From an uncultured Tateyamaria sp. (GTDB lineage: Bacteria; Pseudomonadota; Alphaproteobacteria; Rhodobacterales; Rhodobacteraceae), in contig NZ_CANNDO010000001.1 of the NCBI RefSeq assembly GCF_947503385.1, positions 186,001 to 250,000 on the forward strand: a stretch of DNA of 64,000 bases. Direction: 5' to 3'. A program made the translations under genes and the position numbers. Positions 27,725 to 35,163 of the stretch are shown one piece after another; the stretch's first letter is position 1; each line of letters starts with the position of its first letter. A model generated the notes under the pieces. It worked only from the letters and a program-made list of their open reading frames with translations, was not told the origin of the DNA and did no database searches.

Positions 27725-29113
27725 TCATATGACACGCAACCAAGTCATCATTCCGCCAGCCGAATGCTCCAGCATATGGCAGTGCAGCAGCCAGTCACCG
27801 GGATTGTCCGCGACAAACGCAATCTCGACAGTCTCGCCCCGGTTCATCAGAACGGTGTCGCGCAGTGGACCCAATGAACCGTCCGCTGCGATCTGCCGGA
27901 AATGGTGACCGTGCAGGTGCATTCCGTGCGGCCAAGCGGTGTCATTGATCATGGCGATCCGCACTGTTTCTCCGATTGTTGCCTTGAGCAGCGGCGTATC
28001 AGCCATGTCGGCCATGCCGTTGAACGCCCAGACTTTGCCCTGCGCGGCCATGTCCCGAATGCCCGTCATCTGGCCGTTCATCATCGCCCCGCGCAATTCG
28101 CCCATGGCACCGCCTTCCATGCGCAACTCGGCCCGGGCCGCTGTCTCCAGCGGTCCAAGGACGGGAACCGGATTGGGCGGCAGAGCGGCAGGCGGCGTTA
28201 GTCGGGCGGCGCGGTCTGTGGGTGTGACACGGAATGCCGCGATGACATATCCGCTGTCGCGTTCGTTGCTGACAATGAAGGCTTCGTCGCCAGCATCGGC
28301 AATCACATCGACGATCAGGTCGGCACGCTGGCCGGGTACGAGGGTGAGCGTGGCGAGGGGCTGCGGTGCCTCAAGTGGCATTCCGTCAAGCGCCACAACC
28401 CAGCCTTCGAATCCGCGCGTCTCGAGCGCAAAGATCCGGGCATTGGCTGTGTTCACAAGGCGCAGACGCAATCTGGACAGGCGCGGTACGTCGCGCGTCC
28501 ACGCCCCATCGCCATTGACTGTGATCCAGTTGCCCAAACGCCCGCCATGGGACCAGTCATGCATGTTCCCAAAGCCATCCGCGACCTGCGCGTCGTCGGT
28601 CAAGCGCCAGTCGTCTAGCAACAGAACTTCGTCCAGATCAACGACCGGTGCATCCTTGGCCTCATCGACGACAAGCGCACCGTACAGCCCTCTGGCCATT
28701 TGTTCGTAGGTGCGGTTGTGCGGATGGTACCAGTAGGTGCCTGCGTCCGGCAGCGCAAAGTCGTACAGGAACGCGCCGCCCGGTTCGACGGCCTCCTGTG
28801 TCATGCCCGTGACTCCGTCCATTCCGTTGTCGATCCGGATACCGTGCCAATGCACGGTCGACGCCTGCGGGAGATCGTTGCGGAACTCCTGTGTCATCCG
28901 TTCCCCTTGGCGCGCACGCAGAAGCGGGCCGGGAACGGTGCCGTCATAACCCCAGATGCTGGTCTTGGGATATGTGTCAGGGGCAAGCTGAACCGTGCCC
29001 GGCCCCGCGCGCAGGATAGGTGAGTTCTGCGATTGCGCATGTCGCGGCAATCCCGCAACCAACGCTGCGCTTGCGCAGGTCTGGCCGAACCGGCGACGTG
29101 ACATCAACGGCAT
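27725..29113 (-). CDS. Multicopper oxidase (CueO/CopA-like)
   Basis: 462-residue periplasmic multicopper oxidase, likely oxidising Cu(I) to less toxic Cu(II). The N-terminus has a Tat-type signal (SRRRFGQTCASAALVAG). Four copper-binding motifs are intact: VHWHGIR, YWYHPHN, HGMHLHGHHF and LLHCHMLEHSAGG. A Met-containing segment (MEGGAMGELRGAMMNGQM) lies in the middle, reminiscent of the Met-rich copper-sensing loops of CueO. A GGAG ribosome site precedes the ATG. It follows copD by 12 bases in the copper operon. Confidence 0.94.
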   Translation of the reverse strand: MPLMSRRRFGQTCASAALVAGLPRHAQSQNSPILRAGPGTVQLAPDTYPKTSIWGYDGTVPGPLLRARQGERMTQEFRNDLPQASTVHWHGIRIDNGMDGVTGMTQEAVEPGGAFLYDFALPDAGTYWYHPHNRTYEQMARGLYGALVVDEAKDAPVVDLDEVLLLDDWRLTDDAQVADGFGNMHDWSHGGRLGNWITVNGDGAWTRDVPRLSRLRLRLVNTANARIFALETRGFEGWVVALDGMPLEAPQPLATLTLVPGQRADLIVDVIADAGDEAFIVSNERDSGYVIAAFRVTPTDRAARLTPPAALPPNPVPVLGPLETAARAELRMEGGAMGELRGAMMNGQMTGIRDMAAQGKVWAFNGMADMADTPLLKATIGETVRIAMINDTAWPHGMHLHGHHFRQIAADGSLGPLRDTVLMNRGETVEIAFVADNPGDWLLHCHMLEHSAGGMMTWLRVI

Positions 29114-29125
29114 GAGAAGGCTCCT

Positions 29126-30007
29126 CTACTTTGGTGACGAGATTGTCGTCAGCGTTGCGGTGACACACAAAATAGCGGTGATCAGCACCGCTTCGAGCGT
29201 GATGGAGCGTCGCAGGCGCACCCCGGCCTGTGGCATGTCGGCCAAAAGCGCGGGCGTCAGCGACAATTTGTTGATGGCAGCGAGGGACAAAACGCCGACA
29301 AAGAGGGCGATCTTGGCCGCAAACATCTGGCCGTAGGGCGTGGACAATGCGGCTGGGCTGGCCGCGCCGAAAAGCGCCAATGTGATCCCACCTGCAAGGA
29401 CAAGCAGACCGACACTCCAGAGTGCGCGGCCTCCGAATTCATGGGCCAAGGCGCCAGCACGGATCGGCGGCTCTGACCGCGCGGCCTGTGCAAGCGGTGC
29501 AAGGCCTCCGATCCAAAAGGCGAGGCACAGGATATGCAGCGTTACGAGTGCGCCAAGTATCACCTGTGGTTCACCAAGCGCATGACCGCGAAGGGCAAAG
29601 GATGCTGACGCGAGGACTGCCCCCACAATCGCGATGACTTGACCAGAACGCGCACGCCAGAACACAAACAGAATGAGCGCAAGCCCAACCAGCCGCAGCG
29701 CGGCGCTGGGTCCAAGCGGGCTTTGCGCCACCATTCCTAGGATCGTGGGGTCCATTGCGCCATCCCAAGTCCCACCCATGAGAAAGCTGGCGCGCACAGG
29801 CAACCTCAGCACAGTAAAGACGGCTCCGACACAGGCCGCGAGGACCGTAATCCGACGAAGTGAGGTGCGCCCGCGCGCGTCCACTTCGCGCAAGGCGACC
29901 AGCACCAGAACGCTGCCGACAGCAATCAGCGTCCCGGCATAGGCGATCACCTTTACGATGATCGACACCCACGTGACAGTATCGGCAGAGGCAAGAGAGG
30001 CGAGCAT
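29126..30007 (-). CDS. copD: CopD family copper transport/resistance membrane protein
   Basis: 293-residue integral membrane protein with about eight hydrophobic helices, matching the CopD family that works with CopC in periplasmic copper handling or import. Helices include VSIIVKVIAYAGTLIAVGSVLVLVAL at the N-terminus and the C-terminal LEAVLITAILCVTATLTTISS. Conserved-looking helix motifs include LVTLHILCLAFWIGGLAPL, with a membrane histidine, and GQMFAAKIALFVG. It lies 6 bases after copC, with a GAGG ribosome site, and precedes the oxidase gene. Confidence 0.9.
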   Translation of the reverse strand: MLASLASADTVTWVSIIVKVIAYAGTLIAVGSVLVLVALREVDARGRTSLRRITVLAACVGAVFTVLRLPVRASFLMGGTWDGAMDPTILGMVAQSPLGPSAALRLVGLALILFVFWRARSGQVIAIVGAVLASASFALRGHALGEPQVILGALVTLHILCLAFWIGGLAPLAQAARSEPPIRAGALAHEFGGRALWSVGLLVLAGGITLALFGAASPAALSTPYGQMFAAKIALFVGVLSLAAINKLSLTPALLADMPQAGVRLRRSITLEAVLITAILCVTATLTTISSPK

Positions 30008-30013
30008 TCGACC

Positions 30014-30361
30014 TCAGTCGGTCAGTTCGAAAGAAAAGCTGCCCTGCATCGCGTGCCCATCGGCGGCCAACCCGCGCCACTCCACGGTATAGAGCCCCGG
30101 CTCCAACGGCTCGGGCTCTGCACGGAACTCAAGGGATGGTTCCAACCCGGTGCCACGCTCCACGGGCATCTCGGCACCAGCTGCATTCAGCAGCCGCACC
30201 ATGGTGATGCGCATGGGGTCGTTAAACACCATGTGGATCATCTCGGGCGTTTCCGCCAACCGCGCGCCGTCTGCTGGCGTTGTGCCTTCCTTTTCGGAGT
30301 GCGCCAGCGCCGCAGAGCACATGGATACAAAAGTGGCGATCGTTGCGATCACGTTTTTCAT
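30014..30361 (-). CDS. copC: CopC periplasmic copper-binding protein
   Basis: 115-residue CopC. After a signal peptide (IATIATFVSMCSAALA) the mature protein starts with His, as required for the N-terminal copper site, and the C-terminal DGHAMQGSFSF supplies the Asp and His that complete that site. The central strand SPADGARL-type turn is here TTPADGARLAETPEMIHMVFNDP. First gene of the minus-strand copper operon, expressed from the MerR-type promoter at 30434-30464. Confidence 0.93.
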   Translation of the reverse strand: MKNVIATIATFVSMCSAALAHSEKEGTTPADGARLAETPEMIHMVFNDPMRITMVRLLNAAGAEMPVERGTGLEPSLEFRAEPEPLEPGLYTVEWRGLAADGHAMQGSFSFELTD

Positions 30362-30433
30362 TGTTCACCTTTTTTCTTCATCGGCGCAGGACACACGTGC
30401 GGTGTTCATGTGCAAATCGACTCTCTCATTCGG

Positions 30434-30464
30434 CTGATACAACTTCCAGCAACTGGAAGGTAAA
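30434..30464 (-). promoter_or_regulatory. MerR-type (CueR/HmrR-like) copper promoter for copC operon
   Basis: On the minus strand a TTTACC -35 element (30464-30459) and TATCAG -10 element (30439-30434) are separated by 19 bases. The long spacer contains a perfect dyad CTTCCAG-CAA-CTGGAAG (30443-30459). Overlong spacer plus centred dyad is the hallmark of MerR-family copper sensors. The -10 lies about 73 bases before the copC start. Confidence 0.85.
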
Positions 30465-30478
30465 CACCAGAAAGACGC

Positions 30479-30509
30479 TTGACCTTCCAGTCGCTGGAGA
30501 CCGCATTTT
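30479..30509 (+). promoter_or_regulatory. MerR-type (CueR/HmrR-like) promoter for cytochrome c gene
   Basis: A TTGACC -35 element (30479-30484) is followed after 19 bases by CATTTT (30504-30509), with the dyad TCCAG-TCG-CTGGA (30486-30498) in the spacer. It faces the cytochrome gene starting at 30650 and resembles the divergent copC operator, implying joint copper control. Confidence 0.8.
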
Positions 30510-30649
30510 TGGAAAGGTCTGATTTCTGAATGCTAACCGGGAGAGCGCGACGTGACGTCCGAAACCACAATCCATCGCGTGGGGTGCGGGCCATCGTGCC
30601 AAGCTGCCGGTGGAATTGTCCAACCAGATCGTATTGGGGACACCGCTGG

Positions 30650-31108
30650 ATGAGAATGTGGCTTGTTCTTGCTGGCGCTGCGGCGTCGCTCGTCTTGCTC
30701 GCGGGGCTGCTCTGGAATGTCGGGGCTGACGTGCAAGCCGCGCCCGATCAACGTGATTTGTCCCGCGGCAAGGTGGTCTATGCCGAGGCCTGCGCCGCCT
30801 GTCACGGCGCCAATCTGGAGGGTCAGCCAAACTGGCGCATTCCCGGTCCGGACGGTATGCTGCCCGCACCCCCGCACGATGCCTCCGGGCATACGTGGCA
30901 CCACCCCGACCGGATCTTGATGGACATCACCGTCCGTGGCACGGCGGCCGTTGTGGGCGGCGGCTATGACAGCAACATGCCGGGTTTCGGCGACAGCTAT
31001 TCCGAGGATGAACTGCGCGACGTGCTGGAATGGATTAAGAGCCAGTGGCCGGAACGCGAACGCGCGCACCAAGCGCAAATCACTGCTCAGGACGTCGCAG
31101 CGCAATAG
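30650..31108 (+). CDS. Membrane-anchored or exported cytochrome c
   Basis: About 152-residue class I cytochrome c. An N-terminal hydrophobic segment (MWLVLAGAAASLVLLAGLLWNVG) serves as signal or anchor. The haem motif CAACH appears in YAEACAACHGANLEGQPNW, and a downstream NMPGFGDSYSEDELRDVLEWIKSQW supplies the methionine ligand and C-terminal helix. I start at ATG 30650, with GGGG 8-10 bases upstream; an upstream in-frame start at 30530 would add arginine-rich sequence with no signal character. Copper promoter upstream suggests an electron partner linked to the copper oxidase. It converges with the Crp/Fnr gene. Confidence 0.88.
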   Translation: MRMWLVLAGAAASLVLLAGLLWNVGADVQAAPDQRDLSRGKVVYAEACAACHGANLEGQPNWRIPGPDGMLPAPPHDASGHTWHHPDRILMDITVRGTAAVVGGGYDSNMPGFGDSYSEDELRDVLEWIKSQWPERERAHQAQITAQDVAAQ

Positions 31109-31113
31109 CCCGG

Positions 31114-31653
31114 TCAGCGTTGCGGGCCATCTGCGCGGCGGCGGGCAATCTCACGGTAAAGTGCTTCGCGCGTGACCGCCAACTCATGTGCCACGTTCTG
31201 CCAGTGCCCCTTTTCTGGCAGCGCTCCGTTATGATCCATCCAGGCATTCAAACGCTGCTCAACCGTTTTGAGCCCTCTGATTTCAGCAAGGAGGCGAGTG
31301 GCTTGAACTGTGCGCGCCAAACGAGCCGCCCACGCCCTTGATAGTCCGGGATCAGAAACCAGCCGCGCAAGCAGATGCCCGATCTGAACCGTTCGGATAT
31401 GCGCCGGTTCCATGACCCTTGCATCGCAATGATAAGCCTCTGCGTAGATCGACGCCTCTGCCAGAATGTCACCCTGCACGGCACGTTGAAAGCACATCAC
31501 CTGGCCATCAAGCTGCGTCCGTTCGAGGTGGACAGACCCAAATTCGATGCGATGCACGTATCGCACCGGGTCACCGGCATGAAACAGATACGTGCCCGCC
31601 TCTTTATGCCGGGCATCCCCATCCACGAACAGCGCGTCCAGAACATCATCCAT
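31114..31653 (-). CDS. Crp/Fnr family transcriptional regulator
   Basis: 179-residue regulator with an N-terminal cyclic-nucleotide-binding-like beta roll (EAGTYLFHAGDPVRYVHRIEFGSVHLER ... GDILAEASIYAEAYHCDARV) and a C-terminal helix-turn-helix (NVAHELAVTREALYREIARRR). No N-terminal cysteine cluster, so it is not an iron-sulfur FNR. It is slightly shorter than typical members because the N-terminus before the beta roll is brief. A CATGAT-CATA-ATCATG dyad sits just 5' of its start codon, suggesting autoregulation. It is divergent from the Spy-like gene, which is a likely target. Confidence 0.9.
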   Translation of the reverse strand: MDDVLDALFVDGDARHKEAGTYLFHAGDPVRYVHRIEFGSVHLERTQLDGQVMCFQRAVQGDILAEASIYAEAYHCDARVMEPAHIRTVQIGHLLARLVSDPGLSRAWAARLARTVQATRLLAEIRGLKTVEQRLNAWMDHNGALPEKGHWQNVAHELAVTREALYREIARRRADGPQR

Positions 31654-31655
31654 GA

Positions 31656-31671
31656 CATGATCATAATCATG
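31656..31671. promoter_or_regulatory. Palindrome in Crp/Fnr divergent promoter
   Basis: CATGAT-CATA-ATCATG is a perfect 16-base dyad whose inner ATGAT-N4-ATCAT has the same 5-4-5 geometry as Fnr-type boxes (TTGAT-N4-ATCAA). It lies two bases upstream of the regulator start codon and 49 bases before the divergent gene, so it could act as an autoregulatory operator. Confidence 0.65.
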
Positions 31672-31719
31672 TGCGGAATGCCCTGACTATGGGAGGCACT
31701 TTGATGAAAGGAACTTTTT

Positions 31720-32301
31720 ATGCGCAGGCACTGTATTTTTGTATTTCCACTGATCTTTGCAGGTCATGCTGGCTTGGCCGAACAAGCGCACACACCGTAC
31801 GCCGGATTGGAGGCCCGCGAGATTGCGACGCTTTCTGACAGTGACATGGCCGATCTCAGCGCAGGGCGCGGCTGGGGCCTTGCCCTTGCCGCTGAACTGA
31901 ACGGGCATCCGGGTCCGGCCCATGTGCTGGAACATGCCGTCGAACTTGAACTGTCCGCAGATCAGGTCGCGCGGGTGCAACGGATTTTCCAAGACATGCA
32001 GCGCGCTGCCATCGCCGGGGGAGAGGCATTCATCGCCGCAGAACGCGCGCTCAATTCAGCCTTTGCAGCAGGTGACCTTGACACAATCGCGTTGCAGGAC
32101 CTTGTGCAGGGCGCCGGTGAGGCGCGCAGCGCTTTGCGCTTTGTGCATCTGTCGCGTCATCTTGAGACATTGGACGTCCTGAATGCTGGCCAAGTCGCAC
32201 GGTACAACGCGCTGCGTGGCTACACCGATGATCCCTGCAACAGCGTTCCAGAAGGTCACAACGCCCAGATGTGGCGCAGCCACAACGGATGTGATGGTTA
32301 G
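31720..32301 (+). CDS. Spy/CpxP-like periplasmic protein
   Basis: 193-residue exported protein (signal peptide to about residue 20, IFVFPLIFAGHAGLA). The rest is helical; LELSADQVARVQRIFQDMQRAAIAGGEAFIAAERALNSAF resembles the LTxxQ helices of Spy/CpxP/ZraP-type stress and metal-responsive periplasmic proteins, though I cannot see both LTxxQ copies clearly. A conserved-looking HxLxxLxVLNAGQVARYNALRGY follows. A good AAGGAAC ribosome site precedes the ATG. Divergent Crp/Fnr gene and adjacent copper module suggest an envelope-stress role; this is inferred. Confidence 0.65.
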   Translation: MRRHCIFVFPLIFAGHAGLAEQAHTPYAGLEAREIATLSDSDMADLSAGRGWGLALAAELNGHPGPAHVLEHAVELELSADQVARVQRIFQDMQRAAIAGGEAFIAAERALNSAFAAGDLDTIALQDLVQGAGEARSALRFVHLSRHLETLDVLNAGQVARYNALRGYTDDPCNSVPEGHNAQMWRSHNGCDG

Positions 32302-32454
32302 GCTGGGACCAACCGGATGCAAGACGCGCAACGGGAACGGTGGCTGCGGCGTGGGTCAAAGACCGGAGATGCGTTGAAAGAGGTCGTCGCCCGGGCCAAC
32401 GGGGTCATCCACCCCAAACCCGACATGACGAACCGTGCCTTGCGCGCGCACCCG

Positions 32455-33009
32455 TCATTGGCCGATCAATAGCTGCGCAACCTGTTTTGCATCGCGCGCA
32501 GGCTTTGCCGAGTGGGACATCGCCGCAATGACAATGGCCCCTTCCTTCAACAGCAAAAACTGGCGGGCCAACACATCGGGTTCTGCTACTCCGGCAGCTT
32601 TGGCCAATGCGTGAAAATGGTCCAGCAGCAGACGTTTGTGCGCATAGGATTGCACGTTGATCGCGTCATCTGGATCTTGGAATTCAGCGCTGGCTTTGAT
32701 GAACATGCAGCCCTTGTAACCATCTTCAAGAAACCACTCCCCAAGCGCGTCGAACATGGCCAGCAACTGACCTTGTGGTGTGGCTGACAACTCTTCCATG
32801 CGTCGGAACAGCCAATTCCGAAAATTCTCATCCCGCAGGCGCAACACAGCGAGGATCAATTCATCCTTGGTGCGAAAATGTTTGTAGATCGAGGTTTTCG
32901 AAACCCCGGTCTCGCGCGCAACAAGGTCCATGCCCGTCGCGTGAAACCCGTTTCGATAGAACAGCAAGAGCGCCTTTCGAATCAGCTCTGCGCGTTTGTT
33001 CTGGCTCAT
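32455..33009 (-). CDS. TetR family transcriptional repressor
   Basis: About 184-residue TetR-type regulator. The N-terminal helix-turn-helix is typical: RKALLLFYRNGFHATGMDLVARETGVSKTSIYKHFRTKDELILAVL. The remainder is a helical ligand-binding domain with GCMFIKASAEFQDPDD and a C-terminal HALAKAAGVAEPDVLARQFLLLKEGAIV, common to repressors of electrophile or solvent stress genes. Start chosen at MSQNKR (33009); a start four codons upstream is possible. Its own operator lies 15 bases upstream and two more copies precede the hydrolase gene, so it likely represses itself and that operon. Confidence 0.92.
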   Translation of the reverse strand: MSQNKRAELIRKALLLFYRNGFHATGMDLVARETGVSKTSIYKHFRTKDELILAVLRLRDENFRNWLFRRMEELSATPQGQLLAMFDALGEWFLEDGYKGCMFIKASAEFQDPDDAINVQSYAHKRLLLDHFHALAKAAGVAEPDVLARQFLLLKEGAIVIAAMSHSAKPARDAKQVAQLLIGQ

Positions 33010-33023
33010 GTCAGCATCCAACC

Positions 33024-33040
33024 TTTACTGATCTGTCAGT
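33024..33040. promoter_or_regulatory. TetR operator, autoregulatory copy
   Basis: TTTACTGATCTGTCAGT contains the perfect dyad ACTGA-TCTG-TCAGT (33027-33040). It matches the two copies at 33157 and 33186 in most positions and lies immediately before the tetR-like gene. Confidence 0.75.
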
Positions 33041-33156
33041 ATCTCTGAGTGAGATGCCAGTCAAGAAAGATAGCGTAATTATATTGCCTTACAGGTCATC
33101 AACTGAGCGTGAGCAGAGATTGTGATGAAGGTCATCACGAATTTTTCCTTGATTAA

Positions 33157-33202
33157 ATTTACCGATCTGTTCACCTAAACAGAACATTTACCGATCTGTT
33201 CA
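33157..33202. promoter_or_regulatory. Two TetR operator copies upstream of hydrolase gene
   Basis: The 17-base sequence ATTTACCGATCTGTTCA occurs identically at 33157-33173 and 33186-33202, 29 bases apart. It is similar to the dyad next to the tetR-like gene, so the pair probably mediates repression of the hydrolase operon starting at 33240. Confidence 0.78.
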
Positions 33203-33239
33203 TGTTGAGATCGGGAAACACGCAGAAAGGACTGAACCC

Positions 33240-34202
33240 ATGAAAAAGATCCTAACCCATTCGACCATGGCCGCCCTTCTGGCTGGCACCACGCTGTTGA
33301 CCGGAATGGTTGCAACTGTGTCAGAGGCGGCGGAAAGCCCCTTTGCTGTGTCCATGAAAAAGATGGAGATCGGCGGATTGAACATCGCCTACCGCGAAGC
33401 GGGCGATCCGGAAAATCCAACCGTTCTGCTTCTGCACGGCTTTCCGACCTCGTCGCATATGTTCCGCAACCTGATCCCGGAACTGGCAACGCACTATCAC
33501 GTCATTGCTCCAGATTACCCCGGCTTTGGCGCGTCTGACATGCCGGATGCAGCGCAGTACGATTACAGTTTTGCAAATGCGGCTGAGATCGTGACGCAAC
33601 TGATCGACGCCAAAGGCGTGGGCGATTACGCGGTCTATCTGATGGATTACGGCGCGCCCGTTGGCTACCGCATGTTCTCCGAACACCCCGAGCGTGTGAC
33701 CGGTTTCATCATCCAGAACGGCAATGCCTACGAAGAGGGGCTGCGCGAATTCTGGGACCCGATCAAAGCCTACTGGACCGATCCATCCCGTGAAAATGGC
33801 GACGCCCTGCGCGGGTTCCTGACGATGGAGGCGACCGTCTGGCAGTTTACCCATGGCGTCCGCAACGTCTCGGCGGTCAGCCCGGACAACTTCTGGCATG
33901 TTCAGTATCTGCTGGACCGCCCGGGCAATCAGGAAGTGCAGCTTGAGATGTTCCTCGACTATGGCACGAACGTGGACGAATACAGCAAGTGGCAGGCACA
34001 ATTCCGCGCGCATCAGCCGCCCGCATTGATCGTCTGGGGCAAGAATGACCAGATTTTTCCGGCCGATGGCGCACACCCCTATTTGGACGATCTGGAGGAT
34101 GTGGAATTCCACCTGTTGGATACCGGTCACTTTGCGCTTGAGGAATATGGCGACGTCATTGCCGCCGAAATCCTCGACTTTCTGCCGCGCACGCAAAAGT
34201 AA
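33240..34202 (+). CDS. Exported alpha/beta hydrolase, haloalkane dehalogenase/epoxide hydrolase type
   Basis: 320-residue alpha/beta hydrolase with an N-terminal signal peptide ([22 protein letters not shown]). The oxyanion motif HGFP is at 66-69 ([13 protein letters not shown]). The nucleophile elbow reads MDYGAPVG with Asp136 in place of serine, as in haloalkane dehalogenases and epoxide hydrolases. WGKNDQIFP supplies the acid and [10 protein letters not shown] the catalytic histidine. A good AAAGGA ribosome site precedes the ATG. It is controlled by the adjacent TetR regulator. The substrate is unknown; export to the periplasm is unusual for this class. Confidence 0.88.
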   Translation: MKKILTHSTMAALLAGTTLLTGMVATVSEAAESPFAVSMKKMEIGGLNIAYREAGDPENPTVLLLHGFPTSSHMFRNLIPELATHYHVIAPDYPGFGASDMPDAAQYDYSFANAAEIVTQLIDAKGVGDYAVYLMDYGAPVGYRMFSEHPERVTGFIIQNGNAYEEGLREFWDPIKAYWTDPSRENGDALRGFLTMEATVWQFTHGVRNVSAVSPDNFWHVQYLLDRPGNQEVQLEMFLDYGTNVDEYSKWQAQFRAHQPPALIVWGKNDQIFPADGAHPYLDDLEDVEFHLLDTGHFALEEYGDVIAAEILDFLPRTQK

Positions 34203-34208
34203 AACCGT

Positions 34209-34232
34209 CCTGCCCGGGTCACTTCGGGCAGG
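34209..34232 (+). other. Hairpin between hydrolase and PhzF-like genes
   Basis: Perfect 8-base inverted repeat CCTGCCCG / CGGGCAGG around an 8-base loop, between the two genes and with no T-run. It may act as an intercistronic mRNA structure rather than a full terminator. Confidence 0.5.
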
Positions 34233-34257
34233 ACAGAACCACATACGGGACCGCAAG

Positions 34258-35118
34258 ATGACCACGATGGATTTGACGCATGTGCACCGCATCGCCGCTT
34301 TTTCGGAAGGCGATACCGGCGGCAACCCCGCGGGTGTTTGGGTGGCTGACAGCCTCCCCGGCGCGGCACAGATGCAAAGCATCGCAGATGCGGTCGGATA
34401 TTCCGAAACCGCCTTTGCCGCCCCGGAAGGGGATCGCTGGCGGGTCCGATACTTTGCCCCGGAGTGTGAGGTGGATTTTTGTGGTCACGCCACCATCGCC
34501 CTTGGGGCGGTTTTGACGGAACGCACCGGGCCGGGCACCCATCACTTGCGGAGCAACGCGGGCGAAATCAGCGTTACGGGGCGGTTGGATGATACGGGCC
34601 GGGTGCAGATCGAACTGTCATCGCCACCAACCCGCAGCGGCCCTGCTGATGCAGGCCTGCTTGAACATGCGCTGGTGCTCTTTGGGTTTGGCAAAAGTGA
34701 TCTCGACCCTGCGTTACCCGCCGCGATCACACATGCGGGCAACGATCACCTTGTTCTGGCGCTGCGTGAGCGCGCGCGGCTGTCGGACATGGACTATGAT
34801 CTGGACGCGGGTCGGCGTCTGATGGAACGGCACGGGCTGACCACGATCAACCTGATCTGGGCCGCAACTGCACAACGGTTCCATTCCCGGAACGCCTTTG
34901 CGGTTGGCGGTGTGGCCGAAGACCCGGCCACCGGCGCCGCAGCGGCAGCACTTGGCGGATATTTGCGCGACACAGGCTGGCCGCACGCGGGCAGCATCAT
35001 CATCTCGCAAGGGGTCGACATGGGAATACCGTCCAAGCTGAACGTCGTCATCCCGGACCAGCCCGGAACGCCGGTTCGGGTGTCCGGGTCCACGCGCACG
35101 ATCGCTCAGGACGAATAG
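34258..35118 (+). CDS. PhzF-family isomerase/epimerase-like protein
   Basis: 286-residue PhzF-family protein. The N-terminal substrate-binding hallmarks are clear: GGNPAGVWVAD, SETAFAAPE and CEVDFCGHATIALGAVL. The C-terminal half repeats the fold with EDPATGAAAAALGGYL. Members include PhzF isomerase and other enzymes of uncertain substrate, so only the family is assigned. I start at ATG 34258; the longer open frame from 34045 lies within the hydrolase gene. It follows the hydrolase by 55 bases across a hairpin and may share its TetR control. Confidence 0.92.
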   Translation: MTTMDLTHVHRIAAFSEGDTGGNPAGVWVADSLPGAAQMQSIADAVGYSETAFAAPEGDRWRVRYFAPECEVDFCGHATIALGAVLTERTGPGTHHLRSNAGEISVTGRLDDTGRVQIELSSPPTRSGPADAGLLEHALVLFGFGKSDLDPALPAAITHAGNDHLVLALRERARLSDMDYDLDAGRRLMERHGLTTINLIWAATAQRFHSRNAFAVGGVAEDPATGAAAAALGGYLRDTGWPHAGSIIISQGVDMGIPSKLNVVIPDQPGTPVRVSGSTRTIAQDE

Positions 35119-35127
35119 GGAAAATCA

Positions 35128-35143
35128 CGCCATTGAAATGGCG
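35128..35143. promoter_or_regulatory. Palindrome upstream of AraC-family gene
   Basis: Perfect dyad CGCCATT-GA-AATGGCG located 20 bases before the AraC-family start codon. It could be an operator or a short RNA hairpin; nothing else explains it. Confidence 0.45.
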
Positions 35144-35163
35144 CAGAAGGGGGAAACATCAGC

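Noticed and set aside
30530-30649. Upstream extension of the cytochrome c gene
   Set aside because: Adds Arg-rich residues before the signal sequence; the ATG at 30650 has a better ribosome site and gives a normal signal start.
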